Assembly: GCA_029582165.1 (NCBI GenBank) | Contig: CM055868.1 | Location: 22,269,891 to 22,333,890 of the forward strand | Length of the DNA: 64,000 nt | From: Portulaca oleracea | Taxonomy: Eukaryota; Streptophyta; Magnoliopsida; Caryophyllales; Portulacaceae | Reading direction: 5' to 3' | Part shown: positions 43,611 to 55,808 of the stretch, in pieces | How positions within the stretch are numbered: position 1 is the first letter of the stretch | Layout of the letters: each line of letters begins with the position of its first letter | Program-made: the position numbers and the translations under genes | The notes under the pieces: model-generated | Told to the model about the DNA's origin: nothing | Database searches by the model: none | What the model saw: only the letters and a program-made list of their open reading frames with translations

Positions 43611-45456
43611 TGTGGGACCCGGGAAAATCCCCGTTAGTGTCCCTCGTGGTAAACGGCGAGTCAAAAGGGGTGTCTTTTCTTTGAGAAGATTTCCTTGAAT
43701 CTCCATTTAAAATAAATTAAACTTAAAATTTAAATAAATTCTTTTTTCTTCGAAATTTTTATTTACTCGGAGAAATAGACAGAAAACGAAAAAGAAAGAA
43801 AAAAAAGCAGAAGAAATAAAAGAAGACAGCAAATAGAGAGTCTCGAGACTGGGCTCGGGATGACACACTGTAGCAATACCTGCAGGTCTTGTGAGTCAGT
43901 GGCCCGGAAAAGGGTCCGGATCTGGAAGTCAGATCCGAGACACGAGACTAGCCAGAGTACCGCCAGGTATTCTATCAGCCCCGGCCTCGGGATCTGCTTC
44001 CGAGACGGAGAATAAAAAAAGCTGACAATAAAATTTTTTTTTTTTTAGCTTTTCGAAACAGAAAATAAAATACGAAAAGAAAATGAATAAAAGAAAAAAT
44101 GAAAGGAAAAAAAAGGAAAAGGAAGGAAGAGTCGCCAATTAATTTTTGAACGAGAATTAATGAACTCGAAAGAAAAAAAAAGAGACTTCACAAACCACGA
44201 ACCACGAGATTCGGATCCGGGGGTATGGTTACGGATTCGAGAATAAAAATTCCTGAATCCGCCCGTTCAACGAACGGACTTTACTAAACCGGTTAAATAA
44301 AAAAGAAAGAAGAAGAGGAGAAGAAAAGGAGAGCAGAACAGGGTATTAATTAGTGTAATTAGTGTTATTTAGTTACATACGAATGCGATAATAAAGCGAG
44401 AAATAAATACAAGAAATAAAAGAACTAAATATAAGCGTACCTTTATTCACGAACAATCCATATTATTTTGGTCGAGATTAGGGTGAACTCAAGTTACAAG
44501 ATAATATGAATGGAGAAGAGATAAAGTAAAAATGCCAGTTAAGTGTATGCAAAATGATAGAAATAAAGAGGGAGAAGAGAAGGTGAAATCACCAAGTGTC
44601 AATACGCCAGGGTGATTTCGGTGTAGAATGAAATGGGGGATGAGAGGGGTTTTTATAGGAGAAATGATGGTAGGAAATTAGGTTAAAATGAGGGGGAAAA
44701 CATGGCAGGAATACCGCCAAGCATTTAGGCCCAGCTCCGCGACGTTCAAATTAGGGAACGCATTTCGAGGCGAGCTGAGGCGAGCCGGGTCGGGCAGAGC
44801 CCGCCCACAATACCTGCAGGCATGCTGGGCTTTGGAGGCGCCCAACTGCGCGTTTCCCTAGGTCAGCGCGCTTCCCGACGTAAACCGGGTCGGGCCTAAC
44901 CTTCTCGAATACCTGCCGATATGTTGGGCCTGGGAGAAGCCCAGTTGCACGCTTTCCGAGGTGGGCCCGCTTCCCGAGGTAACCCGGCCCGACCCGATAG
45001 AATACTTGCCAGTATGTTGGGCCTAGGTGAAGCTTAGTTGCACGCTTTCCGAGGTGGGCCCGCTTCTCGAGGTTACCACGCTTCCCGACGTAACCTGGCC
45101 CGACCCGACAGAATATATACCTGCCGGTATGCTGGGCTTGGGAGAAGCCCAGTTGCACGCTTTCTGAGGTGGGCACACTTTCCGAGGTGACCTAGGTCGG
45201 ACATAACCACAAGAATACCTGCAGGTATGACCATATCCGTGTTGCAGTCCTGCTTTGGGTCGCGTGCCAGGCTTTGCTTTTTTTGGGTTGTTTGGATTGG
45301 GCTTTTTTTTGTGATGGCTTTTTTTTGGGGGTTTTCCTTCATTTCTTCATCTTTTTTGCATTTCAAAATTCTTGGCATTTTCCTAAAGTAAAATAAAGAA
45401 AAAATAAAAATAAAAATAAAATTACATAATTATAAGACACTTTTCGGGTGTCTACA
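43611..45456 (-). repeat. H 5' LTR
   Basis: Same organisation as the left LTR, with palindromes near 43875, 43956, 44712, 44808, 44906, 44999, 45110 and 45212 and TATA box at 44649-44658 (minus strand). It is about 110 bp shorter, mostly because the array has fewer units. Confidence 0.9.
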
Positions 45457-46192
45457 CCCAGGTTTTGCCCGCCTTTTGTTTTTAGTCGGCCCTTTTCTTT
45501 TCAAATTGTAAATCTTTCTCCTCTCTTTTGCCCTAACCCCCGACACCCCAACTCCCAAATTACCACCAGCTCCCCTCTCAACCACCGCCCTCCTCCTCGC
45601 CATCCTCCTCGCCGGCGCACCACCACTTCCACATCTTCTCCTCACTTCTTCACTTACACTCTTGCACTCTCACACTTTCAAGTTTCCATTCCTCTTCTCA
45701 ATACAAATTCAAGGTATGAATTTCTCAACTCTTTCTCTTGTTCTTTGAATTATATACTTCGATTGTTGTATAATTTGGATGAATTCTTGAGTTTCTTGAG
45801 TAGTTTGTTGAGTTTATACCAATTACCATGCCCTACATTTGAATTTCTTGTTTGGGTTTGATTCTTCGATTGAATTCTTGATTAGGGCATGATTTGAGTT
45901 GTTAATTTTGATCCTTTTGTTCCAGAGTTGAATGAAATATAATGTTAGGTGTATTGTGAGAGTAATGTGCTGAAAATTAGAGGAATTTAGGTTTAGATTT
46001 CGATGGTGATTGTTTTGTGGTGCTATGCTCTGTTTTTGGTGTGGTTTTAGGTTAGAATTATTTCAATATCAATTCCTAGTATCAAATAAGCATGGGGGAG
46101 TGTTAGTATTGAGTTTATGCGTTGTGATTATGCTTATTTGATGTCTAGTATTTGTTCTTGGTGATTGTACTGATTTTGTGAATGCTTTTTAG

Positions 46193-47481
46193 ATGGTAAG
46201 GACCAAAAATCCGAGCTGCTCTGGACCGCTATCGGGCGATGATAATGGAGCCGGAGGGAGCCGAGAGCGAAAGGCTACGGCAGCCGAGAAAGGAAAACAG
46301 AAGGCTACGCCTTCCAAGGACTCGAGGAGCTCGAACCCCATCAACTTTGAAGGGGAAATCAAGAAGAGGTATGATTCTGTTTCCCAAAGAGCCCTCATCC
46401 CCACTAAGTACATGTGTGAACCTTTCTTGCGTAATATTGGCATGTTGGATGATGTGATGTGGATGTTAGAACGTTGTCATATGACCAACATTGCTAGACT
46501 AGGCGAGCCGACCTTTAGGGGGATCACCCAAGAATTTTTGTCTACCCTTGCAGTGAACCTCCAAGGGAGGGATGGGTGTATACGTTTTCAGCTTCTTGGT
46601 GTGGAGAGGACGATGACTGTTTCCGAGTTTGCCCGTGCCTTTGGGTTACCTGAACGTACGTGTCGGGATTCATCCCTCATACCTACAGAGTGGGATGAGA
46701 AGACTTTCTTCCATAGGATTTCTGGTTTTGACAACTGGGACCCTAGTAACACACCTTCGTCCCTAATTAGGAACCCCGTGATGAGGTATGTTCACCGCAT
46801 CCTCTCTTGTGGTATCTTCGGGAGACCCAGTAGCTCAAACAAAGCTACCTGGGCTGATTGTTACATGTTGCACTCCATGCTCGATGCCGACACACACGCC
46901 GAACCTGCGGCCATGCTTGCTCATCACCTTTCAAGTGTCGCTACCTCATCTAACAAGGGAATTTCCATAGGGGGTTATATCACGCACTTAGCACGCCAAT
47001 TCGGCTTTAGACCTCCTAAGAACCCTAGTGACCTTGTCCCGGGTAGCATGATTTTGGATGGAGAGCAGTGTAACTCTTTTGGTTTGGGCAAATTCGACAA
47101 AGACTCACGTGTCTTTGGGTTTATCCCAACAACGCTAGGTTTCCCGTCCCTTACCCTCATATCTCACCTCAAGTTGCTGAAAACCTACTTTGGATGTCAC
47201 CCTTTCCTGCGTATGAGATCGAGCCTGAGCCTGAAATCCACCTTGACCCTCCACCCGAGCAACCTCACGTAGACTATGAGGCGCGCCTTCGCGACCTCCA
47301 GACTTCCATTGACCGGATCACGCACTGTGTGAACGAGTTGCAGGAGAGTTTTGCTGAGTATAAGGGTCAGTCTGACTTGCGTTTTGACCGTCTTGATGAG
47401 TCAATCACCAACCTCCCCGGCCTTATCCAGGCCATGTTTGATCAATCCTTACCACCACCACCACCGACTGAGGATCCTTGA
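46193..47481 (+). pseudogene. B third ORF: ATHILA-type protein, one frameshift
   Basis: ATG 46193 follows TTTTTTAG, a good splice acceptor, after a long CT-rich leader. Features: RALIPTKYMCEPFLRNIGML, GEPTFRGITQEFLSTLAVNL, RTMTVSEFARAFGLPERT, GGYITHLARQFGF. This matches the ATHILA ORF-1-type family (PF03078-like) carried 3' of pol, in the env position, by Athila elements. A frameshift near 47200 separates the first 335 or so residues from the C-terminal part (coiled-coil DLQTSIDRITHCVNELQESF and poly-Pro PPPPPTEDP) ending at 47481. Otherwise no stop, unlike gag-pro of B. Function unknown. Confidence 0.7.
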
Positions 47482-47514
47482 TCGTTTGCCTGCCCTTACC
47501 CTTCATCGTTGTCT

Positions 47515-47560
47515 TCTTCATTGAGGACAATGCAACGTTTAAGCATGGGGGGTTGAATAT
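47515..47560 (+). other. Internal PPT-like tract of B
   Basis: TTGAGGACAATGCAACGTTT then AAGCATGGGGGG just after the third ORF. A second tract of the same design precedes the 3' LTR at 56757-56791. A has both as well (52473-52496, 54279-54306). Confidence 0.7.
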
Positions 47561-48721
47561 TTCACTTTTGTGAATATTTTTCTTGTGTCTATTTTTTTTC
47601 CGTTTTATTTTTCTTTTATTTCCGCATTTCTTTTTCTTGTTTCATGCTTATTTTTCATTTTTTAGTGTGATTTTTTGTTTTTGTGTGTTTTTTTTATTTG
47701 CTTGTTCTTAGTTTAGTGTGCTTTCTAGATTTAGCTTGTTTGCTTTCTTTATTTGAGCTTTTAGTTGTGTGTTTTTCTTTAGTTGTTCTTTGTTTTTTTT
47801 CTCTTTCTAGCTTTCTTACGTTTTTTCTTCTAGTTTTTAAAATTGCGTCCACCTAGATTGCATTGGTATTAGCATATAGATTTATCTTTAATTTCTTTTC
47901 TAATTAGTTTGTTTCTTTTTCTTTTTTTTTTTGCATTCACTTTACACAAAAAGTCCAAAAAAAAATATTCAGAAAATTGAAAAAGACCAAAAAATAAATT
48001 AGAAAAGACCAGAAAAACAAAAAAAAATATAGGATAGGACTAGGATTAAAATCGGGAACACCTTCGGTGATGATTTGTAAACCCTTCTTACTTTTAGTTT
48101 AGCTTGCTTCGCTTAGAAAAGTCTGGATGAGATCTCAAAAGTTTTTGAAACTTTTTCCTTCAAATCTTCTGATTTTGAGACTAGTTATGAAAGTTGCATT
48201 TGACTGCTTTAACTGTCTTAGAAAGTATAAATATGCGTGCCGCAAATCTTTGGGCTAAGTTTAGTTGATTGAGCCTCATCCCGTGAGTCCACATTACCAA
48301 ATTTTGCATGGTTCCCTTAGTGACTCCACCATTAGTGACTCCACATTACTAAGACTAGTTATGAAATTTTGCATGGTGCCGCATTTAACACTTTTATCAA
48401 TTCCATGGTTCCCTTAGTGACTCCACCATTAGTTACATCTCTAGAACTTATTTTGCATCTTGCTTGAGACTACAAATTTGCATTGCATGCTGTGACAAAG
48501 TGATTAAGGCATTCGTTTTTATTTTGTTAAACTACATAGCCAAATAGTCTTCCTTACATTATATTTACCGTTCTTTTTACCCCGCCTAGCCTTTGTTTAC
48601 CATTCTTTTATGATTAAACCCTAACAATACAAGCTTTGTCTTTTGATATTCCTTATCCCTTTGCCTTGCTTGATTGAGTGAGAGATTGTCGTTTTTTGGA
48701 AGGAAGAGTTGATTTGGTGTG
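47560..48721 (+). other. B 3' untranslated region, first part
   Basis: T-rich, no ORF. Shares GGAACACCTTCGGTGATGAT and AATATGCGTGCCGCAAATCT with the same region of A (52830-53030), so it is ancestral to the family. It resumes at 55804 after A. Confidence 0.7.
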
Positions 48722-50235
48722 TGATAAGTGAATTATATATATATATTTTTAGGTATTTTTAGGTAATTAACTTGTATATTTTAGTCGATTTTGTATTATA
48801 ATTTAGTCTTTTTATATTAAATTCTGTAATATTCTTCACTTGGTGGAAATTTGGTATATTTTGCAGATTTTAATGAAGTTCCCCTAAAAACGAAGAAAAT
48901 TGAGGAAAAAAGAGAGGAGATTAAAGAGGAAGAGGATTGAAGAATAAATTGAAAGAGACTTGAATAATTAAATTAGAAGAAGAAATAGAAGACATGAAGT
49001 GTCGGCCCAGCAGCAACATCCACGACCCAAGTCCAATTGAGGCGGAGAAACAAGGCGCAGCCAGCGTTTTGAAAACGCAGCCAGCGCCTTGTCCAGAAAC
49101 TTCAGAAGCCAAAAAAGAGCAAAACGCAACCATCGTTTTGAAAACGCAGCCAGCGTTTCTTCAAGCGCAGCCAACGCCCATTCGCGGAAGATTCTCACTT
49201 TTTGGACAAAACGCAGCCAGCATTTCTAAAACGTAGCCAGCATTTCTAAAACGTAGCCAGCGTTTTGTTCCCTAGCCCAGCCGTATAAACGGGATTTATA
49301 TCTGCCGTTTGAAGGGAACCAACGTTTTAGTATAGGTTTTATTTTCCTAGTTCTCTCCCTTCGGAGAGAAATTAAGCGAACAATATTTTAGTTTATTTCA
49401 CACGCCGTTTAGATTAGGGTTCTTGATTATTTTCCTCCAAAAGATTGTTCGCTTTGGGTGACACAAAAAGAGATCGAATTCAACGACTCAGATGTTCGGT
49501 TTAATTTCTATTCTCTTATATTTTGTTATTCAGTTTTTATTATCGCTTTCTTAGTTTTTATTATGAGTATCTAAATTCCCTCTGTTTGGGGGATAAACTT
49601 GATGTCTATTGATTGAATTTGAATACAGTTTCGGTGTTAGGTTATCCTTTTATTCGTTTAATCTGCGTGTATTGTATGCCATGGTAATTTGGCAATAGAA
49701 TGACAGTTTGAGACTTTACCTGGTTTTAGATTCTCGACAACAGAACGACAGTTTGAGTCTTGAATTGGAAGGCGTAGATTAAATAGTTTTAGAAAATAGT
49801 TAGACATAATGATTCTTGCTTAGGGTCAATTTATAATCAGTTCTTTATCTTTGATTGGATTAAATAGTTAGAAATAATGTTTAGTTTAATCACTGTAACT
49901 CACTTAGGATCGAAAGATCGAAGTGATAAGGCCTAGAAAGATTATAGACCCCGAATTATCTTGTTACCTGCATCGTGATTGTTGATAATTTGATTGATTG
50001 ACTAGAGTGGACTCCCTGAACACCTTTGATCACTTGGTTAAATCCTTTAATTACCTGATTTCATAGTTAATTATCTGAACCGTTACAACAACCTTTTGAT
50101 CGACCTAGCATCCTTTGTAGTGAACTAGTTTAGTGCGTAGTTGAACACAAGTCCCTAAGAGAGAACAATATTTTTATTACTACACAGACCTGTACACTTG
50201 CCGTACATAGACACCTATAAGTTTTAGGTCTGTCA
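48722..50235 (+). repeat. A 5' LTR
   Basis: TGATAAGTGAATTATATA...TTTAGGTCTGTCA. The palindrome cluster (49046-49275) lies immediately before TATA box GTATAAACGGG (49283). Confidence 0.93.
49046..49290 (+). promoter_or_regulatory. Palindrome cluster and TATA box of A LTR
   Basis: Eight or so copies of AAAACGCAGCCAGCGTTTT-like units. The first two are arranged head to tail so that CAAGGCGC pairs with GCGCCTTG and the inner GCGTTTT with AAAACGC. The same cluster in the A 3' LTR is shorter (54642-54795, TATA 54813). Confidence 0.7.
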
Positions 50236-50241
50236 AGTTTT

Positions 50242-50259
50242 TGGCGCCATTGCCAGGGA
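50242..50259 (+). other. A primer binding site (tRNA-Asp)
   Basis: TGGCGCCATTGCCAGGGA, two mismatches to the Athila site. Confidence 0.88.
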
Positions 50260-50370
50260 CTTGTTTCCCCAACTGCCATTAGACGAACGCACTCTGGTTG
50301 ACTAGTTTTTTATTGCTTTTCTTTAAACCCTAAAATCAAATAAAAATTAAAAAATTTTTAAATCTAAAAA

Positions 50371-51531
50371 TATGACAATGCTTTGTTTTCCTCAAGATAA
50401 ACGTGAATTATTTTGGCGATATTATGAGTGATTGATTGCTGCTCCTGTTCCAGACCATATCACGTTAGGAGAACCTGAAATTCTTGCTATTATCTTTGAA
50501 GGTATGAATCCGGAAACACACAATCTTTTGAATTATTTGGGTTTTCGTGATAAACCTTTTGATGAAGCTATGAAATTACTTTGGTTGCTTTCAGATGACA
50601 CCTATAAATTTGAAATTTCTAATTGTCTATCTGAGTCCCCTATCCTTGTGCCATTCATGCTAATTCCTATATGCAATCTCGTAATTCAATTGCTTGCACT
50701 TTATGTAATACTTCTGAGCATGATGATTCTGCTTGCCCTAGGGCTACTCAATTTACTGACTTGATGGACTTGTTGCAGGCCAATGACTCTATTCATGGTG
50801 CAGTATGTGATGATAGGAAATCCCCATCCCCTTTAGAAGCTAGTTTAAATAATCCTTCTTATCCTATTTTTCAGGTAAACACTACTAATGATGTTTTTGA
50901 TTTGCATGATAATCCCTTACCTTTTTCTCAGTCGACGGGGTTTCAGGTAAGTAAACCTTCTGAGTTAGATACTAGATATGAAGATGATTTTCATCATGAT
51001 TCAGTTGATATTATTAATGAGGAACCAAGCGAGAAGGTTAATTGTGAATTAAAATTTTCAAATAAAGACCCTGATAATATTGTACTCTCTAATTCCAGTG
51101 ATTTATTTCATGGTTCTATTCTTATTTCACTACCTTCAGTTTTACCAAAAACATTTGAGAAACCTATGCCTAATGAAAAGACCTTTGATGTTCAAATTAA
51201 TATCTTTGATGAGGTTAATTCTTGTGTTTCAATTGGTGTAACTAACAATATTATTGATGAATTGTCCTCAGGTAATTACCTATATTGGATACACCTAGAG
51301 GACATTCCTAGAAAGTTCTTGTGGACCAGGTATTATGAATCTTTTGATTTTTCTAGAAAAGTTGATTTATTACTGAGAACTTTACTAATGTTTTATTTTA
51401 TAAGTTTTCAGTTGATCTCTAACCTGCTAGCTTGCAAACCGCATGAAAAGGAGTTTGACAAGCTTCTAAAGGCTTTGACGTCATCCGGAACGAAGACCCG
51501 GATCTTGACCTTTCGATTGAGCTTATTTTAA
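50371..51531 (+). pseudogene. A gag remnant
   Basis: Starts MTMLCFPQDKRELFWRYYE, stopped by TGA at 50429 (one C-to-T step from CGA), continuing with IIFEGMNPETHNLLNYLGF and FDEAMKLLWLLSDDTY, then after a frameshift near 50640 a CTLCNTSEHDDSACP zinc-knuckle-like motif and a long acidic tail rich in Asn, Asp and Ser ending at 51531. Only the distal part of an Athila-like Gag is present. Confidence 0.6.
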
Positions 51532-54310
51532 TTTGTTTCAGAACTCTTAATTTTTCTTCAGTTTTTCTCAATTTAATTTTTGATTTTAATTTGAGTGTTT
51601 AGTTGTTTGAATTTTAAGAACCCTAATATTGATAGTATTGTTGGTTAATTATAAGTGAAACAAAAGATTAAAGAGAAAAACATCGGACGAGAGGAACGTT
51701 ATGCCCAGGTATAGAAACGTTCGTCGCGCCTCATTGGGCGCTGGCCGCATTTTACATAGAAACGAAGGAAAATTGCATAATCAAAGACGCTTCTAGCGCC
51801 TTCAATCCGCTGCCAGCGGTTGAAATTCCGGTTTGATTACTTCTAGTCTTCAATTTCTGAAATCCCTAATTCTACTTCTTTCTTTTTCTTTTAATCCTTA
51901 TACTTTCCCCGACCCCTTTATTAACTACCTTTATCCTAGACTCCAACCTAAATAATTTCTCAATCTGAAAATTTCCAAATTTCTTTTACCAGCAATCTCT
52001 ACTCCTACCTGTGTTCAAGCAACTTTAAGGTACGATTCTTAATTTATTCTTCAACTTCATTATTACCTGCTAGTGTTTGTGGTGTGTGTTTTTGCATATT
52101 TCATACTTGAATATGTTTCTCCAATTCACCATGTTCATGCTAATAGTTTGGTGTGCACCTTGCTTGAGTAGTTTTTGATACTAGTTAGTATATGTAGGTT
52201 GTTTAATTTGAAAAGTTGGTTCCTTTGTCGTTTTCACACATGATTTGGAGTTGGATTTGTTGAGTATCTAATTTGGAAACATGTGAAGTTGGTTAAACTC
52301 AGTTCTTGAGCAGTTAAGGCTGAAATCTTGAATCTTGAATGTTAGTTAATTAAATATACAAGCATGGGGGGGAGTCCTAATGACTTTAAGTTTGTCATAG
52401 GTTTTTTATGAATTAGTTATACTTTGTTAACAACCTTTCCCCTTTTACCTGTGTCCTTTGCATTGAGGACAATGCTAGGTTTAAGCATGGGGGGGTGCAT
52501 ATACTATTTTTCTCTTTATTTTCTTTTTCTTTCAAATTTTTCTTTTCTTAGTTTAGTTTTCGTTTTTCTTTTGTGAGTTTTAGTTGATTTCTTTATCTTG
52601 AGTCTTTAGGTTTTTAGTATGTTTGTTTGAGTTTTTCTTTCTAATTTTAGATTAGTAAACCTGCATTCACCTAGGTTGCATTAGTTAGATCATGTTAGAT
52701 TTTCTTTTCTTTTCTTTCTTTTCTTCTTAGTTTTTCTGTTTCTTTCTTTTGCATTCACTTTATTCAAAATCCAAAAAAATCAAAAATAAGAAAAGACCAA
52801 AAATATAGGATTAGGATTAGCCTGTCCGGAACACCTTCGGTGATGATTTGTAAACCAATTAGACTTTTAGTTTATCTTGCTTTACTTAGAGAAGTTTGGT
52901 TAAGAACCTAAAAGTTCTTGAATTTGTTTCTTTATATCTTTTGATTTCGAGTCAAGTTATGAAAAGTGTGTTTAACTGCTTTGACTATATTAGTATTTGT
53001 AAATATGCGTGCCGCAAATCTTTGGGCTAGGTTTAGTTGATTGAGCCCTAAACCGTGAGTCCACATAGCCTAAAATTATGAATTTATCAATTTATCAATT
53101 CTTTTATTCCTTGAGAGACTCCAGCACTAGTTGCACATTGTGACAATATGATTGAGGCATTCTTTTCTATAAACTACATAGCCTTCCTAACAATATTATT
53201 ACCGTTCTTTAGCCCCGCCTAGCCTTTAATTACCTTTCTTTTTGTGATGAAACCCTGACAATACAAGCCATGATCTTTGTTAATTCCTACCTTTTGCCTT
53301 GCTTGGATTAGTGAGAGTTCATTATTCCGGGAGCGAAAATTGGTTCGGTGTTGCTGTGAATGGAATTGAGATGTTGGGGTGTGAAGTTTAATTTTGATTG
53401 AATTGGGACACATTACATATCCCAATTAATTATGAGTTAGCCAATTGGTTATGATGTTCTTTTGATATATTGAGGTCGAAACTATATTTTTATATTTCTT
53501 CTCCCTTGATCGCCCACCAAAAATAGAAGCAGAAAAATAGAACAAAAAGAAAAAAAATGGAAAAAAAGAATTCAAGAGAAAAGGGGTGATTAGTGAAATT
53601 CAATTGGAATTTGTGAAAGCCTTTGACCCGGTTGTAAAGTTGATGAAGTAGTTTGATATTTATGAGGGAGAAAAGTGAGTTCCTTGCATACATTAAGCAA
53701 GAAGGTGAGATTGAGAGCAGTTTTTTTTATTACCACTCCTTTCCCCTAACCGAAGCCTCCTTACAACCCTAAAAGTCCTCTTTATTGTCGCTTGTGTATT
53801 TGCATATTAGCAGTGGTGAGCGAGATTCTTACCAAACCTATGGTAGGTTGTTTCTTTTGGACTGAGTATGAGAAAAAACCCAAATACATTCAAATTTGAG
53901 TGCTTGAACATTCAACTTTTTATCCTAAAGTGAGTTTTGCTCTTTTGACTGGCCTACGTCCATAACCAACCGCGCATATTTGCATTTATCTTAAGACTAT
54001 TGGCGATTTTTCACATTCGAAGTACTTGTTCTCTTTACTTAATTTCGAAAACTTCATTCTTTCAATTTCTGACTGATTTTGTTCTCTTCCTGATTAATCT
54101 TGATCGATATTGCTTGATAGATTGATGTTTGATTTGGTTAGCCTGAGGGGGTGTTTAATTGTATTAAAAATTCTAACGCTAACTGTCCTTGTTTCTTTTT
54201 CCATTTTCTTTCTTGAGTCTTTTCATTTTTAGTTTGAGTCTTTCTTCTTTCCCTACTGTTCTTAAGTCAGACTTGCTTGAGGACAAGCAAGAGCTAAGCA
54301 TGGGGGAAAC
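51532..54310 (+). other. A 3' untranslated region
   Basis: Non-coding. Holds an internal pair of the family palindromes (about 51745-51820: CGCTGGCCGC, CGCTGCCAGCGG), an internal PPT-like tract (52473-52496, TTGAGGACAATGC and AAGCATGGGGGGG), and the final PPT (54279-54306, GAGGACAAGC and AAGCATGGGGGAAAC). The third ORF seen in B is absent. Confidence 0.65.
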
Positions 54311-55803
54311 TAATAAGTGAATTTTATATAGGTATTTTTAGGTAATTTTAGGTAATAAACTTGTATATTTTAGTCGATTTTGTATTATAATTTAGTCTTT
54401 TTATTTTTAATTCTGTAATATTCTTCACTTGGTCAGGATTTGGTATATTTTGCTGATTTTAATGAAATTCCCCTAAAAAAAAGGAAAATTGATGAAAAAG
54501 GAAAATAAATTAAAGAGGAAGAGGATTGAAAAATAAATTGAAAGAGACTTGAATAGTTAAATTAGAAGATGAAATAGAAGACATGAAGTGTCGGCCCAGC
54601 AATAATATCCACGGCCCAAGTCCAATTGAGGCGGAGAAACAAGGCGCAACCAGCATTTTGAAAGCGTAGCCAGCGCCTTGTCCAGAAACTTCAGAAGCTG
54701 AGAAAGAGCAAAACGCAACCAGCGTTTCTTCCGGCGCAGCCAACGCCCATCCGCGGAAGATTCTCACTTTTTGGACAAAACGCAGCCAACGTTTTGTGCC
54801 CTAGCCCAGCCCTATAAAAGGGATTTATATCCACCGTTTGAAGGGAACCAACATTTTAGTATAGGTTTTATTTTCCTAGTTCTCTCCCTTCGGGGAGAAA
54901 TTAAGCGAACAATATTTTAGTTTATTTCACACGCCGTTTAGATTAGGGTTCTTGATTATTTTCCTCTCTTCGGGGAGGCGCTCTAGTAATTTAGGAACAA
55001 AAGAGGAGGAGAAGGAGATCGATTTGGGTGACACAAAGAGATCGAATTCAACGACTCGGATGTTCGGTTTAATTTCTATTCTCTTGATATTTTGTTATTC
55101 AGTTTTTATTATCGCTTTCTTAGTTTTCATTATGAGTAGCTAAATTCCCTTTGTTTGGGGGATAAACTCGATGTCTATTGATTGAATTTGAATACAGTTT
55201 CGATGTTAGGCTATCCTTTTATTCATTTAATCTGCGTGTATTGTATGTCATGGTAATTTGGCAATAGAAGGACAGTTTAAGTCTTTACCTGGTTTTAGAT
55301 TCTCGACAACAGGACGACAGTTTGAGTCTTGAATTGGAAGGCGTAGATTGAATAGGTTTAGAAAATAGTTAGACAAAATGATTCTTGCCTAGGGTCAATT
55401 TATAATCTGTCCTTTATCTTTGATTGGATTAAATAGTTAGAAATAATGTTTAGTTTAATCACTGTAACTCACCTAGGATCGAAATATTGAAATGATAAGG
55501 CCTAGAAAGATTATAGACCCTGAATTACCTTGTTACCTGCACCGAGATTGTTGATAATTTGATTGATTGACTAGAGTGGACTCACCTGAACACCTTTAAT
55601 CACTTGGTTAAATCCTTTAATTATCTAATTTCGTAGTTAATTATCTGAACCGTTACAACAACATTTTGATCGACCTAGCATCCTTTGTAGTGAAATAGTT
55701 TATTGCGTAGTTGAACACAAGTCCCTGAGAGAACGATATTTTTGTTACTACACAGACCCGTACACTTGTGGTACACAGACACCTATACGTTTTAGGACTG
55801 TCA
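54311..55803 (+). repeat. A 3' LTR
   Basis: Starts TAATAAGTGAATT (TG changed to TA) and ends TAGGACTGTCA. Confidence 0.93.
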
Positions 55804-55808
55804 GTGTG

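Larger units (their letters stand above)
34499..45456 (-). mobile_element. Element H: pol-less Ogre/Tat-type retrotransposon nested in B
   Basis: LTRs 34499-36454 and 43611-45456 (TGTAGACACCCGAAAAG...GGGTCCCACA on the minus strand), tRNA-Arg-type primer site next to the right LTR, short gag remnant, long non-coding region with repeats, PPT next to the left LTR. Target duplication CCTAG/CCCAG (34494-34498, 45457-45461; one mismatch). RT, integrase and protease are absent from the 7.2-kb internal region. Confidence 0.85.
48722..55803 (+). mobile_element. Element A: complete pol-less Athila-like retrotransposon
   Basis: LTRs 48722-50235 and 54311-55803, tRNA-Asp primer site, PPT, and perfect TSD GTGTG (48717-48721, 55804-55808). 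It sits inside the 3' untranslated region of B, a relative. Internal coding is limited to a broken gag; no protease, RT, integrase or third ORF is found. Relation to B is clear in LTRs and 3' UTR but their gag pieces differ. Confidence 0.93.
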
